From Herbiconiux aconitum (GTDB lineage: Bacteria > Actinomycetota > Actinomycetes > Actinomycetales > Microbacteriaceae), in NCBI RefSeq assembly GCF_024979235.1, contig NZ_JANLCM010000001.1, forward strand, positions 372,001 through 436,000: 64,000 bases of DNA, written 5' to 3'. The notes beneath the pieces were generated by a model. That model had not been told where the DNA came from. It saw nothing but the letters and a program-made list of their open reading frames with translations, and did no database searches. Shown piece after piece: positions 53,091 to 61,928 of this stretch. Positions within the stretch are counted from its first letter, which is position 1. Every line of letters starts with the position of its first letter. The translations under genes were made by a program, and so were the position numbers.

Positions 53091-54017
53091 CTACAGCTTG
53101 GTGACCTGGTCGAAGCTGAGCTCGACGGGCGTCTCACGCTCGAACAGGGAGACGAGAACCGTGAGCTTGCCGCTCTCCGGCTTGATCTCGCTGATCGATC
53201 CGGGCAGACCCGCGAACGAGCCCTCCTTGATCGTGATGGTCTCGCCGATCTCGAAGTCGACCTCGGCGGGGATGTTGCGCGAGACGGCCTTGCCGCCCTT
53301 GCCACCGGCGGACTTCGCGGTCGGAACTTCCTTGACCTCGACGAGGCTCTTCAGCATGTTGAAGGCCTCTTCGAAGCGCAGCGGCGTCGGGTTGTGCGAG
53401 TTGCCGACGAAGCCGGTGACGCCCGGCGTGTGACGCACGACCGACCAGCTGTCCTCGTTGAGGAACATGCGCACGAGCACGTAGCCCGGGATGCGCACGC
53501 GGGTGACCAGCTTGCGCTGGCCGTTCTTGATCTCCACGACGTCTTCCATCGGAACCTCGACCTGGAAGACAAAGTCCTCCATGCCCATCGAGGTCTTGCG
53601 GCTCTCGATGTTCGACTTCACGCGCTTCTCGAAGCCGGCGTAGGAGTGGATGACGTACCACTTGCCGGGCAGCGACCGCAGTTCGGCGCGGAACGCGTCG
53701 TAGGGGTCGACCTCGGGGGCCTCTTCGTCGTCGGCCTCGCCGGACTCCTCCGATTCGGAGGCGGACGAGTCGGCGGCATCCGCTTCGACCTCTTCTGCGG
53801 TCTCGTCGACGGGCTGGTCGGCGACCTCGGCATCGGGGTCTTCGAGCACGTCGAGCACCGCGGCGGCCTCGTCGAAGTCGTCGATGTTCAGTGCATCGTC
53901 GACGACCGCGTCGGCTTCGGGGTCGGCTGCCTCGTCGATCGCCTCCAGGAGGGCGTCGAGGTCAGCCGGGACACCGGCTTCTTCGGGCTTTGCGTCAGAC
54001 ACTGAATTCGTTTCCAC
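53091..54017 (-). CDS. nusG: Transcription termination/antitermination factor NusG
   Basis: 308 residues. A long acidic N-terminal extension (about 1-105, many Glu/Asp/Ala, e.g. DETAEEVEADAADSSASESEESGEADDEE) precedes the NGN domain (KWYVIHSYAGFEKRVKSNIESR, then VPMEDVVEIKNGQRKLVTRVRIPGYVLVRM) and the KOW domain (EIGETITIKEGSFAGLPGSISEIKPESGKLTVLVSLF). NusG links RNA polymerase with Rho and the ribosome. Acidic extensions are common in actinobacterial NusG. GTG 54017 is taken as start; GTG 54002 is also possible. Confidence 0.96.
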   Translation of the reverse strand: METNSVSDAKPEEAGVPADLDALLEAIDEAADPEADAVVDDALNIDDFDEAAAVLDVLEDPDAEVADQPVDETAEEVEADAADSSASESEESGEADDEEAPEVDPYDAFRAELRSLPGKWYVIHSYAGFEKRVKSNIESRKTSMGMEDFVFQVEVPMEDVVEIKNGQRKLVTRVRIPGYVLVRMFLNEDSWSVVRHTPGVTGFVGNSHNPTPLRFEEAFNMLKSLVEVKEVPTAKSAGGKGGKAVSRNIPAEVDFEIGETITIKEGSFAGLPGSISEIKPESGKLTVLVSLFERETPVELSFDQVTKL

Positions 54018-54064
54018 TTCTTAGCTTCGGGTGCGGCGCGGGGCCGCAGGATGGTGCGGGGAGA

Positions 54065-54337
54065 TCAGGATGGCGTTCCGAACACCACGATCGCGAGCCA
54101 GCCGAACACGGTGTCGAGCCCCACGACGATCGCCATCATGATGACGACGAACACCAGCACGACCAGCGTGTAGCTGATCAGCTCGCGCCGGGTCGGTGTG
54201 ACGACCTTCTTCAGCTCCGTGATGACCTGCCTGATGAACAGGACGATACGGGCGAACGGATTGCGCCGTGCCGCCCGCTCCTTCTTGGCATTCTCGACGA
54301 CGTCCTCGGAAGGTTCGTCGATTATTTTTCGTGCCAC
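54065..54337 (-). CDS. secE: Preprotein translocase subunit SecE
   Basis: 90 residues from GTG 54337. A charged N-terminal half (EDVVENAKKERAARRNPFARIVLFIRQVITELKKVVTPTRRELISYT) contains the conserved amphipathic helix with the TRRE-type motif, followed by one membrane helix (LVVLVFVVIMMAIVVGLDTVFGWL). It clamps SecY in the Sec channel. It lies between tRNA-Trp and nusG, the standard actinobacterial order, 27 nt after the tRNA. Confidence 0.96.
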   Translation of the reverse strand: MARKIIDEPSEDVVENAKKERAARRNPFARIVLFIRQVITELKKVVTPTRRELISYTLVVLVFVVIMMAIVVGLDTVFGWLAIVVFGTPS

Positions 54338-54364
54338 CGTGTCAGTACCTTTCACAAACAGGAG

Positions 54365-54437
54365 CAGGGCGGACAGGACTCGAACCTGCAACCTGCGGTT
54401 TTGGAGACCGCTGCTCTACCAATTGAGCCACCGCCCT
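54365..54437 (-). tRNA. tRNA-Trp (anticodon CCA)
   Basis: 73 nt. The acceptor stem is AGGGCGG with CCGCCCT, the D-arm contains GCTCAATTGGTAGAGC, the anticodon loop reads CTCCAAA with CCA as anticodon, and the T-arm GCAGGTTCGAGTCCTGT has the standard loop. The 3' CCA is not encoded. Located just upstream of secE and read in the same direction. Confidence 0.97.
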
Positions 54438-54603
54438 AATGCTGTAACCAGCACAGCGTTGAAGACGCACAGCTTCGCTACACTCACCTTGAGGATTCAG
54501 GGCCCAGAAAATAGGCATAGAAAAGCTTGGCAGATTTCAACTACCGACACACAGTGTAAGTCACATCCGGTAGGACCGCAAAGGCAGCGAGATGGAGCAC
54601 AAC

Positions 54604-55638
54604 ATGCGCACAGGCGCCTTCCGAATCGGATTCGTCGCGACCCTCGGCGGTCTCGTGGCATTCGCTCTGGGGTTCGCCTTCGTGCAGTTGTCGACCGTGG
54701 TCATCTGCATCCTGGCCTCACTGTTCATGGCGCTCGGCCTCGATCCCCTGGTGCGCTGGCTGACGAGGCGGCACATTCCGCGCGGCTGGAGCATCCTCAT
54801 CGTCTTCGTCTTGGTGATCGCCTTTGCGGTGGCAGTGTTCTTCCTGGTCATCCCGGCGTTCGTCGACCAGACCACCGATCTGATCTCGAATCTTCCCGAC
54901 GCGGTGAAGGCCGCCACTCAGTCGACCTGGTTCACGGATGTCTTCGGCACCTCCGTCGACACCCAGAAGCTCGTTCAAGACCTCGACGACTTCCTCACCG
55001 ATCCGGGCAATCTCGCCGCACTGGGCGGCGGGGTGCTGAAGGTCGGGTTGGCGCTCATCAACGGAATCACCGCCGGCATCCTGGTGCTCGTGCTCACCCT
55101 CTTCTTCCTCGGGTCGCTCGAGGCCGTGAAGAACAGTTTCTACGTCTTGGTGCCCATGTCGCAGCGCGAAGGCGTCGTCGCCATCAGCGAGCAGATCGTG
55201 CGGTCGATCGGCAAATACGTGAGCGGACAGGTCATCCTCGCGGCCACCAACGGCGTCTTCGGGTTCATCGCGATGCTGATCATCGGAGTGCCCTACGCGG
55301 GCGCGCTCGCGGTGGTGGCGTTCCTGCTCGCGCTGATCCCGCTGGTGGGAACGGTGATCAGCGCCATCCTCATCACCTTCCTCGCCCTCACCGTGTCGCC
55401 GGTGACGGCCATCGCCATCGGCATCTACTTCCTCGTCTACATGCAGGTCGAGGCCTACGTCTTCAGCCCGCGGATCATGAACAAGGCGGTGGACGTGCCC
55501 GGCATCCTGGTCGTGATCGGAGCGCTAGTGGGCGGCACCTTGCTCGGCGTGCTCGGCGCGCTGATCGCCGTGCCCGTGGTGGCGTCGATCCTCATCATCA
55601 TCAAGCAGGTCGTCGTTCCCCGGCAGGCCCTCGCGTGA
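54604..55638 (+). CDS. AI-2E family transporter
   Basis: About 344 residues from ATG 54604, chosen for GGAG at 6-nt spacing; ATG 54592 is also in frame. Seven or eight hydrophobic segments include the family features LGLDPLVRWLTRRHIPRGWSILIVF near residue 45, VLVLTLFFLGSLEAVKNSFYVLVP in the middle, and GVPYAGALAVVAFLLALIPLVGTVISAI followed by QVEAYVFSPRIMNKAVDVPGILVV. The family (formerly PerM/UPF0118) exports varied small molecules or ions. Some members move AI-2 or Na+. The function here is open. The next gene overlaps its stop by GTGA. Confidence 0.9.
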   Translation: MRTGAFRIGFVATLGGLVAFALGFAFVQLSTVVICILASLFMALGLDPLVRWLTRRHIPRGWSILIVFVLVIAFAVAVFFLVIPAFVDQTTDLISNLPDAVKAATQSTWFTDVFGTSVDTQKLVQDLDDFLTDPGNLAALGGGVLKVGLALINGITAGILVLVLTLFFLGSLEAVKNSFYVLVPMSQREGVVAISEQIVRSIGKYVSGQVILAATNGVFGFIAMLIIGVPYAGALAVVAFLLALIPLVGTVISAILITFLALTVSPVTAIAIGIYFLVYMQVEAYVFSPRIMNKAVDVPGILVVIGALVGGTLLGVLGALIAVPVVASILIIIKQVVVPRQALA

Positions 55639-56255
55639 GCGACGTGATCAGCGCGCCGACTCTGGTGACCAGCGCGATCGCCCTGCTGACCATCGCCAAC
55701 CCGATCGGCAGTCTTCCGATCTTCCTGAACCTCACGAAGGACTTCGACCGCGCTCGGCAGCGACGGATCGGCTTCCTGGTGGGCGTCGCCGTGTTCGCGG
55801 TGCTCACGGTGTCGCTCCTGGTCGGCAAGTTCATCCTCGAGGCGTTCGGCATCGACCTGACCTCCTTCCGGATCGCCGGGAACCTGCTCGTCGCCTCGAT
55901 CGGCTGGGGCATGCTCACCGCGAAGCAGAACGTGCTGACCGTGGCGGATTCGCAGTCGCCGGCGGTCGTGCCCCTCGCGATTCCGCTGATCGCCGGCCCG
56001 GGCGCCATCAGCCTCGTGATCACCTTCGCCGACGACTACCCGAGCCCGATCGACCTGCTCGCCGGCGTGGGCATCAATCTCCTGGTGGCCGGCGTGATCG
56101 CGGTCGCGCTGTTCTTCGCCCCCGAGGTCGCCCGGGTGGTCAAACCCACCGGCATGAGCATCGTCACGCGCCTGTTCGGCCTGCTCCTGCTCTCGATCGC
56201 CATCCAGTCGATCATCGGCGCTCTCGCAGAGGCTTTCCCGGTTCTCACTAAGTAG
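55635..56255 (+). CDS. MarC-family membrane protein
   Basis: 206 residues from GTG 55635 (GTGA overlap with the transporter gene). Six hydrophobic helices with IALLTIANPIGSLPIFLNLT near the N-terminus, FRIAGNLLVASIGWGML, and AVVPLAIPLIAGPGAISLVITFA are diagnostic of MarC/YhgN proteins. Their role is unproven. They are inner-membrane proteins once wrongly linked to antibiotic resistance. Confidence 0.92.
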   Translation: MSDVISAPTLVTSAIALLTIANPIGSLPIFLNLTKDFDRARQRRIGFLVGVAVFAVLTVSLLVGKFILEAFGIDLTSFRIAGNLLVASIGWGMLTAKQNVLTVADSQSPAVVPLAIPLIAGPGAISLVITFADDYPSPIDLLAGVGINLLVAGVIAVALFFAPEVARVVKPTGMSIVTRLFGLLLLSIAIQSIIGALAEAFPVLTK

Positions 56256-56288
56256 TGATCCATCTCCAATACCTGAGTTTGTCTCTGT

Positions 56289-56294
56289 TATCCT
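56289..56294 (+). promoter_or_regulatory. Candidate extended -10 (TGTTATCCT) before the second CWB2 gene
   Basis: TATCCT preceded by TG at the extended -10 position lies 8 nt before the ATG at 56303, and no ribosome site is visible. A leaderless transcript is likely. Confidence 0.45.
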
Positions 56295-56302
56295 CGAATA
56301 TC

Positions 56303-57319
56303 ATGAGGCTTCGTCATCATCACTTCTTTCGTCTGGTCGCCGCCACAGCGGCCACGATCGCCCTCTTCTCCGGCGCGACAGTCACGTCTGCGGAAGCCGC
56401 CGTTCCCACCGGGTTGTCGCGCATTGGCGGCCCCGATCGGTACGCCCTCTCCGCTGCTGTCTCTGCCGAGACGTTCGACTCGGGAGTGCAATATGCCTTC
56501 ATTGCTTCTGGAGAGAATTTCCCGGACGCGCTCTCCGCCTCGGCCGCCAGCCGTGGCTTCGGGCCCGTCCTCCTCGTCACCCGCGATGCGGTTCCCAGTG
56601 CCATCGCGGCCGAACTCTCCCGGTTGACGCCCGGGAAGATCATCATCGTCGGCGGAACCGACTCCATTTCGCTGGGTGTCGAGGCCACACTCAGCGGATA
56701 CGCGCCCGCCCTACGCCTCGGAGGCCCCGACCGGTACGCCGTCTCTTCCGCCTTGTCGAAAGCGATGTTCGGCGGCACCTTCGTGCCAACCATTTACGTG
56801 GCGTCGGGCGAGACGTTTCCCGACGCGCTCTCTGGTTCCGCGGGCACCACGGGTGACGGACCGGTTCTCCTTGTCACCCGCGATGGCATCCCGAGCCCAG
56901 TGGCAGCGGAATTGGAACGTCACGAGAGCTTCGAGATCGTCGTCGTCGGTGGCCGCAACTCCGTGAGCGACGCAACGTTTGCCGCCATCTCTGCGTACGC
57001 CTCGCCTACTACCCGTGTCGTTCGCGTGGACGGCGACGACCGTTACGCCGTCTCGGCAGCAGTCTCGCACTACGGCCACTCGACGGGAGCTCCCACAGTG
57101 TACGTCGCCTCTGGAACCGTCTTCCCCGACGCACTTTCCGGTTCAGCCGCCGCCATCATGCATGGCGCCCCTGTGCTGCTCGTCACGAAAGACGGCATCC
57201 CCGACGCGGTTAAGACGGAACTCGACCGCCTCAATCCCTTGCGCATCATCGTGCTCGGAGGGCCGAACACCGTCAGCGATGCCCTTCTCCCTCAATTGGC
57301 CCGCTACATAGTCGTCTGA
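56303..57319 (+). CDS. Secreted cell-wall-binding repeat (CWB2) protein
   Basis: 338 residues from ATG 56303. The signal peptide MRLRHHHFFRLVAATAATIA leads to TSAEAA with cleavage near residue 33. Almost the whole mature protein is three CWB2 repeats: RIGGPDRYALSAAVS...IIVGGTDSISLG, RLGGPDRYAVSSALS...VVVGGRNSVSDA, and RVDGDDRYAVSAAVS...IVLGGPNTVSDA, with FPDALS in each. It resembles the CWB2 protein at 50-51 kb but the repeats are cleaner. No other domain is present, so it is likely a surface coat or anchor protein. Confidence 0.92.
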   Translation: MRLRHHHFFRLVAATAATIALFSGATVTSAEAAVPTGLSRIGGPDRYALSAAVSAETFDSGVQYAFIASGENFPDALSASAASRGFGPVLLVTRDAVPSAIAAELSRLTPGKIIIVGGTDSISLGVEATLSGYAPALRLGGPDRYAVSSALSKAMFGGTFVPTIYVASGETFPDALSGSAGTTGDGPVLLVTRDGIPSPVAAELERHESFEIVVVGGRNSVSDATFAAISAYASPTTRVVRVDGDDRYAVSAAVSHYGHSTGAPTVYVASGTVFPDALSGSAAAIMHGAPVLLVTKDGIPDAVKTELDRLNPLRIIVLGGPNTVSDALLPQLARYIVV

Positions 57320-57320
57320 G

Positions 57321-57335
57321 CCTCCTCAGCGGAGG
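57321..57335 (+). terminator. Small hairpin after the second CWB2 gene
   Basis: CCTCC and GGAGG form a 5-bp stem right after the stop, followed by a moderately T-rich TAGGTCTTCT. Weak. Confidence 0.35.
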
Positions 57336-57344
57336 TAGGTCTTC

Positions 57345-57350
57345 TAAGCT
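57345..57350 (+). promoter_or_regulatory. Candidate -10 (TAAGCT) for a leaderless aminotransferase mRNA
   Basis: TAAGCT is followed by 6 nt and the GTG start at 57357. The only purine-rich run (GGAGG at 57331) is 21 nt away, too far for a ribosome site. Confidence 0.45.
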
Positions 57351-57356
57351 GGTGGC

Positions 57357-58556
57357 GTGACCGACCATCCCCGCATCTCGCACAGAATCGCATCCATCGC
57401 CGAGTCGGCGACCTTGAAGGTCGACGCGAAAGCCAAGGCGCTCCAGGCGGTCGGGCGGCCGGTCGTGAGCTACGCCGCGGGCGAGCCTGATTTCCCCACT
57501 CCTGAGCACATCGTGGAGGCGGCTGCGGTGGCGGTGCGCGATCCGAAGAACCACCGCTACACACCCGCCGCCGGGCTGCCGGAGCTGCGCGAGGCGATCG
57601 CCGCGAAGACCCTCCGCGACAGCGGGATCGAGGTGTCGCCCGCCCAGGTGATCGTGACCAACGGCGGCAAGCAGGCCGTCTACGAGGCCTTCGCCACGCT
57701 GCTCGATCCGGGCGACGAGGTGCTCGTGCCCACTCCGTTCTGGACGACCTATCCCGAAGCCATCGCCCTCGCGGGCGGCGTTCCGGTGGAGGTGTTCGCG
57801 GGCAGCGACCAGAACTACCTCGTGACGGTTGAGCAGCTCGAAGCGGCGCGCACGGAGCGCACCAAGGTGCTGCTCTTCGTCTCGCCCTCGAACCCCACCG
57901 GCGCCGTCTACTCCCCCGAGCAGACCAAGGCGATCGGCGAGTGGGCCGAGGAGCACGGTCTCTGGGTGATCAGCGACGAGATCTACCAGAACCTGGTCTA
58001 CGACGGACTCACCGCCGTCTCGATCGTCGACGCCGTGCCGGCACTGGCCGACCGCACACTGCTCGTCAACGGCGTCGCGAAGACCTACGCGATGACCGGA
58101 TGGCGGGTGGGATGGATGGTCGGCCCCCTCGATGCGATCAAGGCCGCCTCGAACCTGCAGTCGCACATGACCTCGAACGTCTCCAATGTCTCGCAACGCG
58201 CGGCCATCGCCGCACTGACGGGCCCCCAGGACACGGTCGACGTGATGCGCGCCACCTACGACCGCCGACGCAAGCTGATCGTCGACGGACTCAACCAGAT
58301 CGACGGCGTGCACACCCCGCTGCCCGAGGGCGCGTTCTACGTGTACCCGGATGTGACGGGGTTGCTCGGCCGCACCTGGGGCGGGGTGACGCCTCAGACG
58401 TCGTTGGAGCTCGCCGACCTCATACTGGAGCAGGTCGAGGTGGCGACGGTTCCGGGTGAGGCTTTCGGGCCGAGCGGATTCCTGCGGCTGTCGTACGCCC
58501 TCGGCGACGACGCCCTGGCGGATGGCGTCGCCCGCCTGCAGAAGCTCTTCGGGTAG
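57357..58556 (+). CDS. aspC: Pyridoxal phosphate-dependent aminotransferase (aspartate type, class I)
   Basis: 399 residues. Class I fold with [19 protein letters not shown] near residue 40, [61 protein letters not shown] with the cofactor-binding Asn, [12 protein letters not shown], and the PLP lysine in [20 protein letters not shown] near residue 240. The final [11 protein letters not shown] holds the carboxylate-binding Arg. It swaps amino groups between aspartate and 2-oxoglutarate. Location near secE-nusG is typical in actinobacteria. An alanine or prephenate specificity cannot be excluded. Confidence 0.9.
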   Translation: MTDHPRISHRIASIAESATLKVDAKAKALQAVGRPVVSYAAGEPDFPTPEHIVEAAAVAVRDPKNHRYTPAAGLPELREAIAAKTLRDSGIEVSPAQVIVTNGGKQAVYEAFATLLDPGDEVLVPTPFWTTYPEAIALAGGVPVEVFAGSDQNYLVTVEQLEAARTERTKVLLFVSPSNPTGAVYSPEQTKAIGEWAEEHGLWVISDEIYQNLVYDGLTAVSIVDAVPALADRTLLVNGVAKTYAMTGWRVGWMVGPLDAIKAASNLQSHMTSNVSNVSQRAAIAALTGPQDTVDVMRATYDRRRKLIVDGLNQIDGVHTPLPEGAFYVYPDVTGLLGRTWGGVTPQTSLELADLILEQVEVATVPGEAFGPSGFLRLSYALGDDALADGVARLQKLFG

Positions 58557-58626
58557 CGGCGGCACGGGCACGTACATCGCAAGGATGACATAGCCGAGCA
58601 TTCTTCACTTGAAGCTCTTCGACGAG

Positions 58627-58632
58627 TAGAGT
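58627..58632 (+). promoter_or_regulatory. Candidate -10 (TAGAGT) for a leaderless mRNA
   Basis: TAGAGT is followed by 7 nt and the ATG at 58640, without a ribosome site in between. Confidence 0.4.
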
Positions 58633-58639
58633 TTCGCTC

Positions 58640-61027
58640 ATGAAATCCCATGCGGTGCTCGCCTCGGGGTTCAGCGCGCTCCTCTGTGTCGGCCTCGCCG
58701 TCGTGGTGGCCCTGGCTGCTCCGCACTCGCCGGCGAGCGCCGACAGCCTCCTGGCGGTGTCCAACGCACCGGCAAGCGGCAGCGTGGTGATCGCGTCGCC
58801 AGACGGTTCCGTGTCGTTCCTGATCGACGGGCAGGGAGGCGCGGGCGAGACGATCGATGTGCGAGCGGTGCCGTCTGTCGGCGACCTGTTGACGCTGTGC
58901 TCCGTCATCGTGGCGGCAGACGGCAGTTGGTCGTGCACCGTGACCACGACCCGCGACTTTCCTGGTCCCGTCAACGTCTACAACGGCAGCGACGTGGTCA
59001 TGCTGCAGTTCGGGTTGCTCCATCCGCCTCAGGTGACGACGGATGTTGGGAGCAGCACCACGATCACAGCGACGCCGGATGCGCCGCTGTTCACCGGCAG
59101 CGGCGTGCCAGGGGGGTTGCTGCGGGTCGTGCTGAGCGACGGGAGCGGTTGCACCACGACGATCGACGGGAGCGGCTCCTGGAGCTGCCGCCCGCCGACG
59201 CTTCCCACCGGCCCCGGACCATTCACACTGACGGTGAGCCAGGCCTACCCGAGCGCCCCCACCAGCTGGGCTGAAGGTCTGCCCCTGCAACTGATCGTCG
59301 ATGCCGGAGTCGTGGTCGAACCGCCCATTCCACCCGACCCGGAAGACTCGGGTGAAAGCGATGACGGGCCAGGGGGAACGGGCGGCACCGGCGGCACCGA
59401 CGGGTCGGCCGAACCCGACGGCTCCGCTGAAGCGGATGCGCCGGACACCACCGCGAACGCCGATGGGGTGGGCGGTTCCGACGGAGGCAGCGGAGGCGAG
59501 GCCGCCGACCTCGGCTGGACCGGATCGGCGCTCGAAGACCCATCCGCGCAGGTGGGTTCTTCAGGGGACAGTCGCGCACCCGCCGGCGGGGACGGGGAGG
59601 GGCGAACGGGAGCGGCGCAGAACGGTCAAGGTGGTCGCGATGCGGCAACCGAGCGCTTCTGGTCCAGAGGTGAAACGGCCGACCGACCCGGTGGGGCCGG
59701 CGCTGGGAGCTCCGACAGGCCTGCGGGCGCTGACGCTGCCGGCGGAGGCGGATCTGCCTCCGAGTCCCAGACCGGTGTTCTCGCATCATTCGCGCTGCCG
59801 TCGGAGTTCGGCTCGAGCCTTCGAACGGTCGATGAGGTGTTGTCGTTCCCACCTCCGACGACCGTTTTCCTGGTGCTCCTGCTCGCCGGGGCCCTGCTCC
59901 TCGTGATCGTGCCGGGCGGCCTGCTCGAGGCGACACTGCACGAGAACCACGACCGGATTCGAGGCGCGCTCGCCGGCGTTCTCAGGCGTGGAGCGATGAT
60001 TGCGCCGGTGAAGTGGGTCGGCGATCGATTGCGCGACCCGTTCGCGAAGATGCGAGTCGGAACGCGGATCGCTCGTTCGACCGTTGTACACGCGGGCGGT
60101 CGCGGCGGTCGCGCCTTCCCCGTCCTGTTCGCGGTCGGCGTCGCCTCTCTGGCGTCCGTCGCGGTCGATCCCGAGGCCCGTGCCGACGCGGCCTCCGCGC
60201 GACTCTTCGCCGCCTTCGCGATCGCGATGATCGTGTGCGGAGCGGTGCCCGCCGCGGTCGCGTCGCTTTACGCCCGACACCGGTGGGGCACGAGCGGCAC
60301 CGTGATGAGTCGATCGTCGGCACTCGTGCTGACGGCCCTGAGTGTGCTGATATCCCGCGCCGTCGGATTGGAGCCGGGCTTCGTCTTCGGCATCGTCATC
60401 GCCCTCGAACTCGGTGCAACCGTCAGCAGAGCGAGGAGTGCACTGCTGGTGGCGGTCACGAACCTCTCACTCATCGCAATCGCTGTGCTCGCGTGGGTGG
60501 TGCACTCCGCCGTCGAGCCGAGCGTGCTCCGCGCCCCCGACGCATTCGGTGCGCTTGTGCTCGACACCACGACCGCGATCGTGGTCTGCGGATTCAGCGG
60601 CCCCCTGGTCTCGCTGGTTCCCCTGAGGTTCCTTGACGGGAACACCCTGTTCACCGCTTCCCGACGCGCGTGGGCGATGCTGTTCCTGGTCGCGGTCGCC
60701 GCCTTCTGCGTGGTGCTTCTACCGCTGCCCGGAGCTTGGGCCGCGGTAGGCGGCGAGCTCCTCCCGTGGTTCCTCGCCTTCGGCGCTTTCGCGCTGCTCA
60801 GCCTCGGCGTGTGGGCGTACTTCCGCTTCGCCTCCGGACGCGCGACCGGCCTGACCTCCCAGACCGGCCGGACCGCCCGAGCCAGCCAGACCGCCCACGC
60901 CGACCAGACCGCCCACGCCAGCCAGACCGCCCACGCCGACCAGACCGCCGACGCCGACCAGCCCACCGGAGCCGGTCAGGTCAGCGCACCAGGCGAGCGA
61001 TCTCGCGAGCCAGTGGTGCGCGAATGA
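58640..61027 (+). CDS. Large multi-pass membrane protein with secreted N-terminal region and C-terminal repeats
   Basis: 795 residues. A signal sequence (about 1-35, ending SPASA) is followed by two beta-rich domains each with a Cys pair (LCSVIVAADGSWSC and GCTTTIDGSGSWSC), similar to Ig-like or bacterial surface repeats. Next come about 150 residues of disordered Gly/Ser/Asp/Ala-rich linker. A membrane helix at about 410-432 (TVFLVLLLAGALLLVIVPGG) leads into a basic cytosolic loop and then about eight more helices (to about 725). The tail holds an 18-nt tandem repeat encoding alternating ASQTAH/ADQTAH. I do not recognise a family; an integral membrane sensor or surface assembly factor is possible. 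It overlaps the convergent hydrolase gene by 47 bp. Confidence 0.75.
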   Translation: MKSHAVLASGFSALLCVGLAVVVALAAPHSPASADSLLAVSNAPASGSVVIASPDGSVSFLIDGQGGAGETIDVRAVPSVGDLLTLCSVIVAADGSWSCTVTTTRDFPGPVNVYNGSDVVMLQFGLLHPPQVTTDVGSSTTITATPDAPLFTGSGVPGGLLRVVLSDGSGCTTTIDGSGSWSCRPPTLPTGPGPFTLTVSQAYPSAPTSWAEGLPLQLIVDAGVVVEPPIPPDPEDSGESDDGPGGTGGTGGTDGSAEPDGSAEADAPDTTANADGVGGSDGGSGGEAADLGWTGSALEDPSAQVGSSGDSRAPAGGDGEGRTGAAQNGQGGRDAATERFWSRGETADRPGGAGAGSSDRPAGADAAGGGGSASESQTGVLASFALPSEFGSSLRTVDEVLSFPPPTTVFLVLLLAGALLLVIVPGGLLEATLHENHDRIRGALAGVLRRGAMIAPVKWVGDRLRDPFAKMRVGTRIARSTVVHAGGRGGRAFPVLFAVGVASLASVAVDPEARADAASARLFAAFAIAMIVCGAVPAAVASLYARHRWGTSGTVMSRSSALVLTALSVLISRAVGLEPGFVFGIVIALELGATVSRARSALLVAVTNLSLIAIAVLAWVVHSAVEPSVLRAPDAFGALVLDTTTAIVVCGFSGPLVSLVPLRFLDGNTLFTASRRAWAMLFLVAVAAFCVVLLPLPGAWAAVGGELLPWFLAFGAFALLSLGVWAYFRFASGRATGLTSQTGRTARASQTAHADQTAHASQTAHADQTADADQPTGAGQVSAPGERSREPVVRE
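60881..60964 (+). repeat. 18-bp tandem repeat, 4.7 copies, in frame
   Basis: Units alternate between GCCAGCCAGACCGCCCAC and GCCGACCAGACCGCCCAC, giving ASQTAH and ADQTAH. The alternation suggests the ancestral unit was 36 bp. Copy-number change would keep the frame of the membrane-protein tail. Confidence 0.9.
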
Positions 61028-61775
61028 GATGGTCGGTGTGCGCCACCTCGTGCAGCACGACGTGATGCATCGCCCCGAGCCGCTCGACCGTCGCCGGCAC
61101 GATCACCTGGTCGCGGGAACCGAACACGATGTCGACCGGCACGGTGATCTGAGCGACATCCGCAGTGGCGGTCTGCGTCTCGATGCAGTTCTCCAACGAC
61201 TTGGAGAAGGCCAGCCAAGACTGCTCGTCGATCTTCATCGATCCGTTGGGCATCCACTTCGAGAACCGGCCGGCGTTGTTGATGATGGTGAGCTTGTTGC
61301 TGCGCACGAAGCGATAGAACCACAGATAACCACCGACCCGAAGCCGATGGCTCAGCTCGTCGATGTAACGGCGGTCGGGGTAGATCGGCGGGCTCGCGAG
61401 AATGACGTGCGAGATCTCGCGCCGATGCACGGCAGCGTAGCGACCGGCGATGAGGGCGCCCAGGCTGTGGCCGACGATGGTGTACCGCCCGCGGATGCGC
61501 AACGAGCGGATCGTCTTGTGCAAGGCCAGCACGTGCTCATCGAGAGTGAATCCCACACCCGGGCCGCCGACCGACCCTCCGAAGCCGAGGACATCGATCG
61601 CGATCACGCGGTAGAGAGGTGCAAGAAAGGGCACGACGAGCCGCCAACTCGCCGACGACGAGGCGATGCCGTGCAGGAGAACGACCACCGGCCCATCACC
61701 CTGATCGACGGCGACATGCAGCAGCGGCACGCCGCCCGCTCCTCGGGATCCGCGCATCCGCTCCAAGACGCTCAT
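60981..61775 (-). CDS. Alpha/beta hydrolase
   Basis: About 264 residues from ATG 61775, with GAGGGGAG 8 nt upstream. HGIASSSASWRLVVPFLAPLYRVIAIDVLGFGGS contains the oxyanion and early Asp region. The nucleophile elbow is IVGHSLGALIAGRYAA (Ser at about 111), the acid lies in VFGSRDQVI, and the final His in HEVAHTDHLIRAPL. It would cleave or form an ester or similar bond; the substrate is unknown. Its 3' end lies opposite the repeat-bearing tail of the convergent membrane protein. Confidence 0.9.
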   Translation of the reverse strand: MSVLERMRGSRGAGGVPLLHVAVDQGDGPVVVLLHGIASSSASWRLVVPFLAPLYRVIAIDVLGFGGSVGGPGVGFTLDEHVLALHKTIRSLRIRGRYTIVGHSLGALIAGRYAAVHRREISHVILASPPIYPDRRYIDELSHRLRVGGYLWFYRFVRSNKLTIINNAGRFSKWMPNGSMKIDEQSWLAFSKSLENCIETQTATADVAQITVPVDIVFGSRDQVIVPATVERLGAMHHVVLHEVAHTDHLIRAPLAREIARLVR

Positions 61776-61928
61776 TGCGACCACTCCCCTCGCCTCGGCG
61801 GCTCACGATGCGAGCATCCGTCACTATTCACTGAGGATACATCATGACGCGCATCCACCGTTCGGGGGATGCGCGAATCCGGCCGACGACGGCTGGTGCC
61901 GGCGCGCGCGAGTGGCGAGCATGGATGC

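Noticed and set aside
60881..60964. CRISPR array
   Set aside because: The units are contiguous 18-bp in-frame copies without spacers, inside a coding region.
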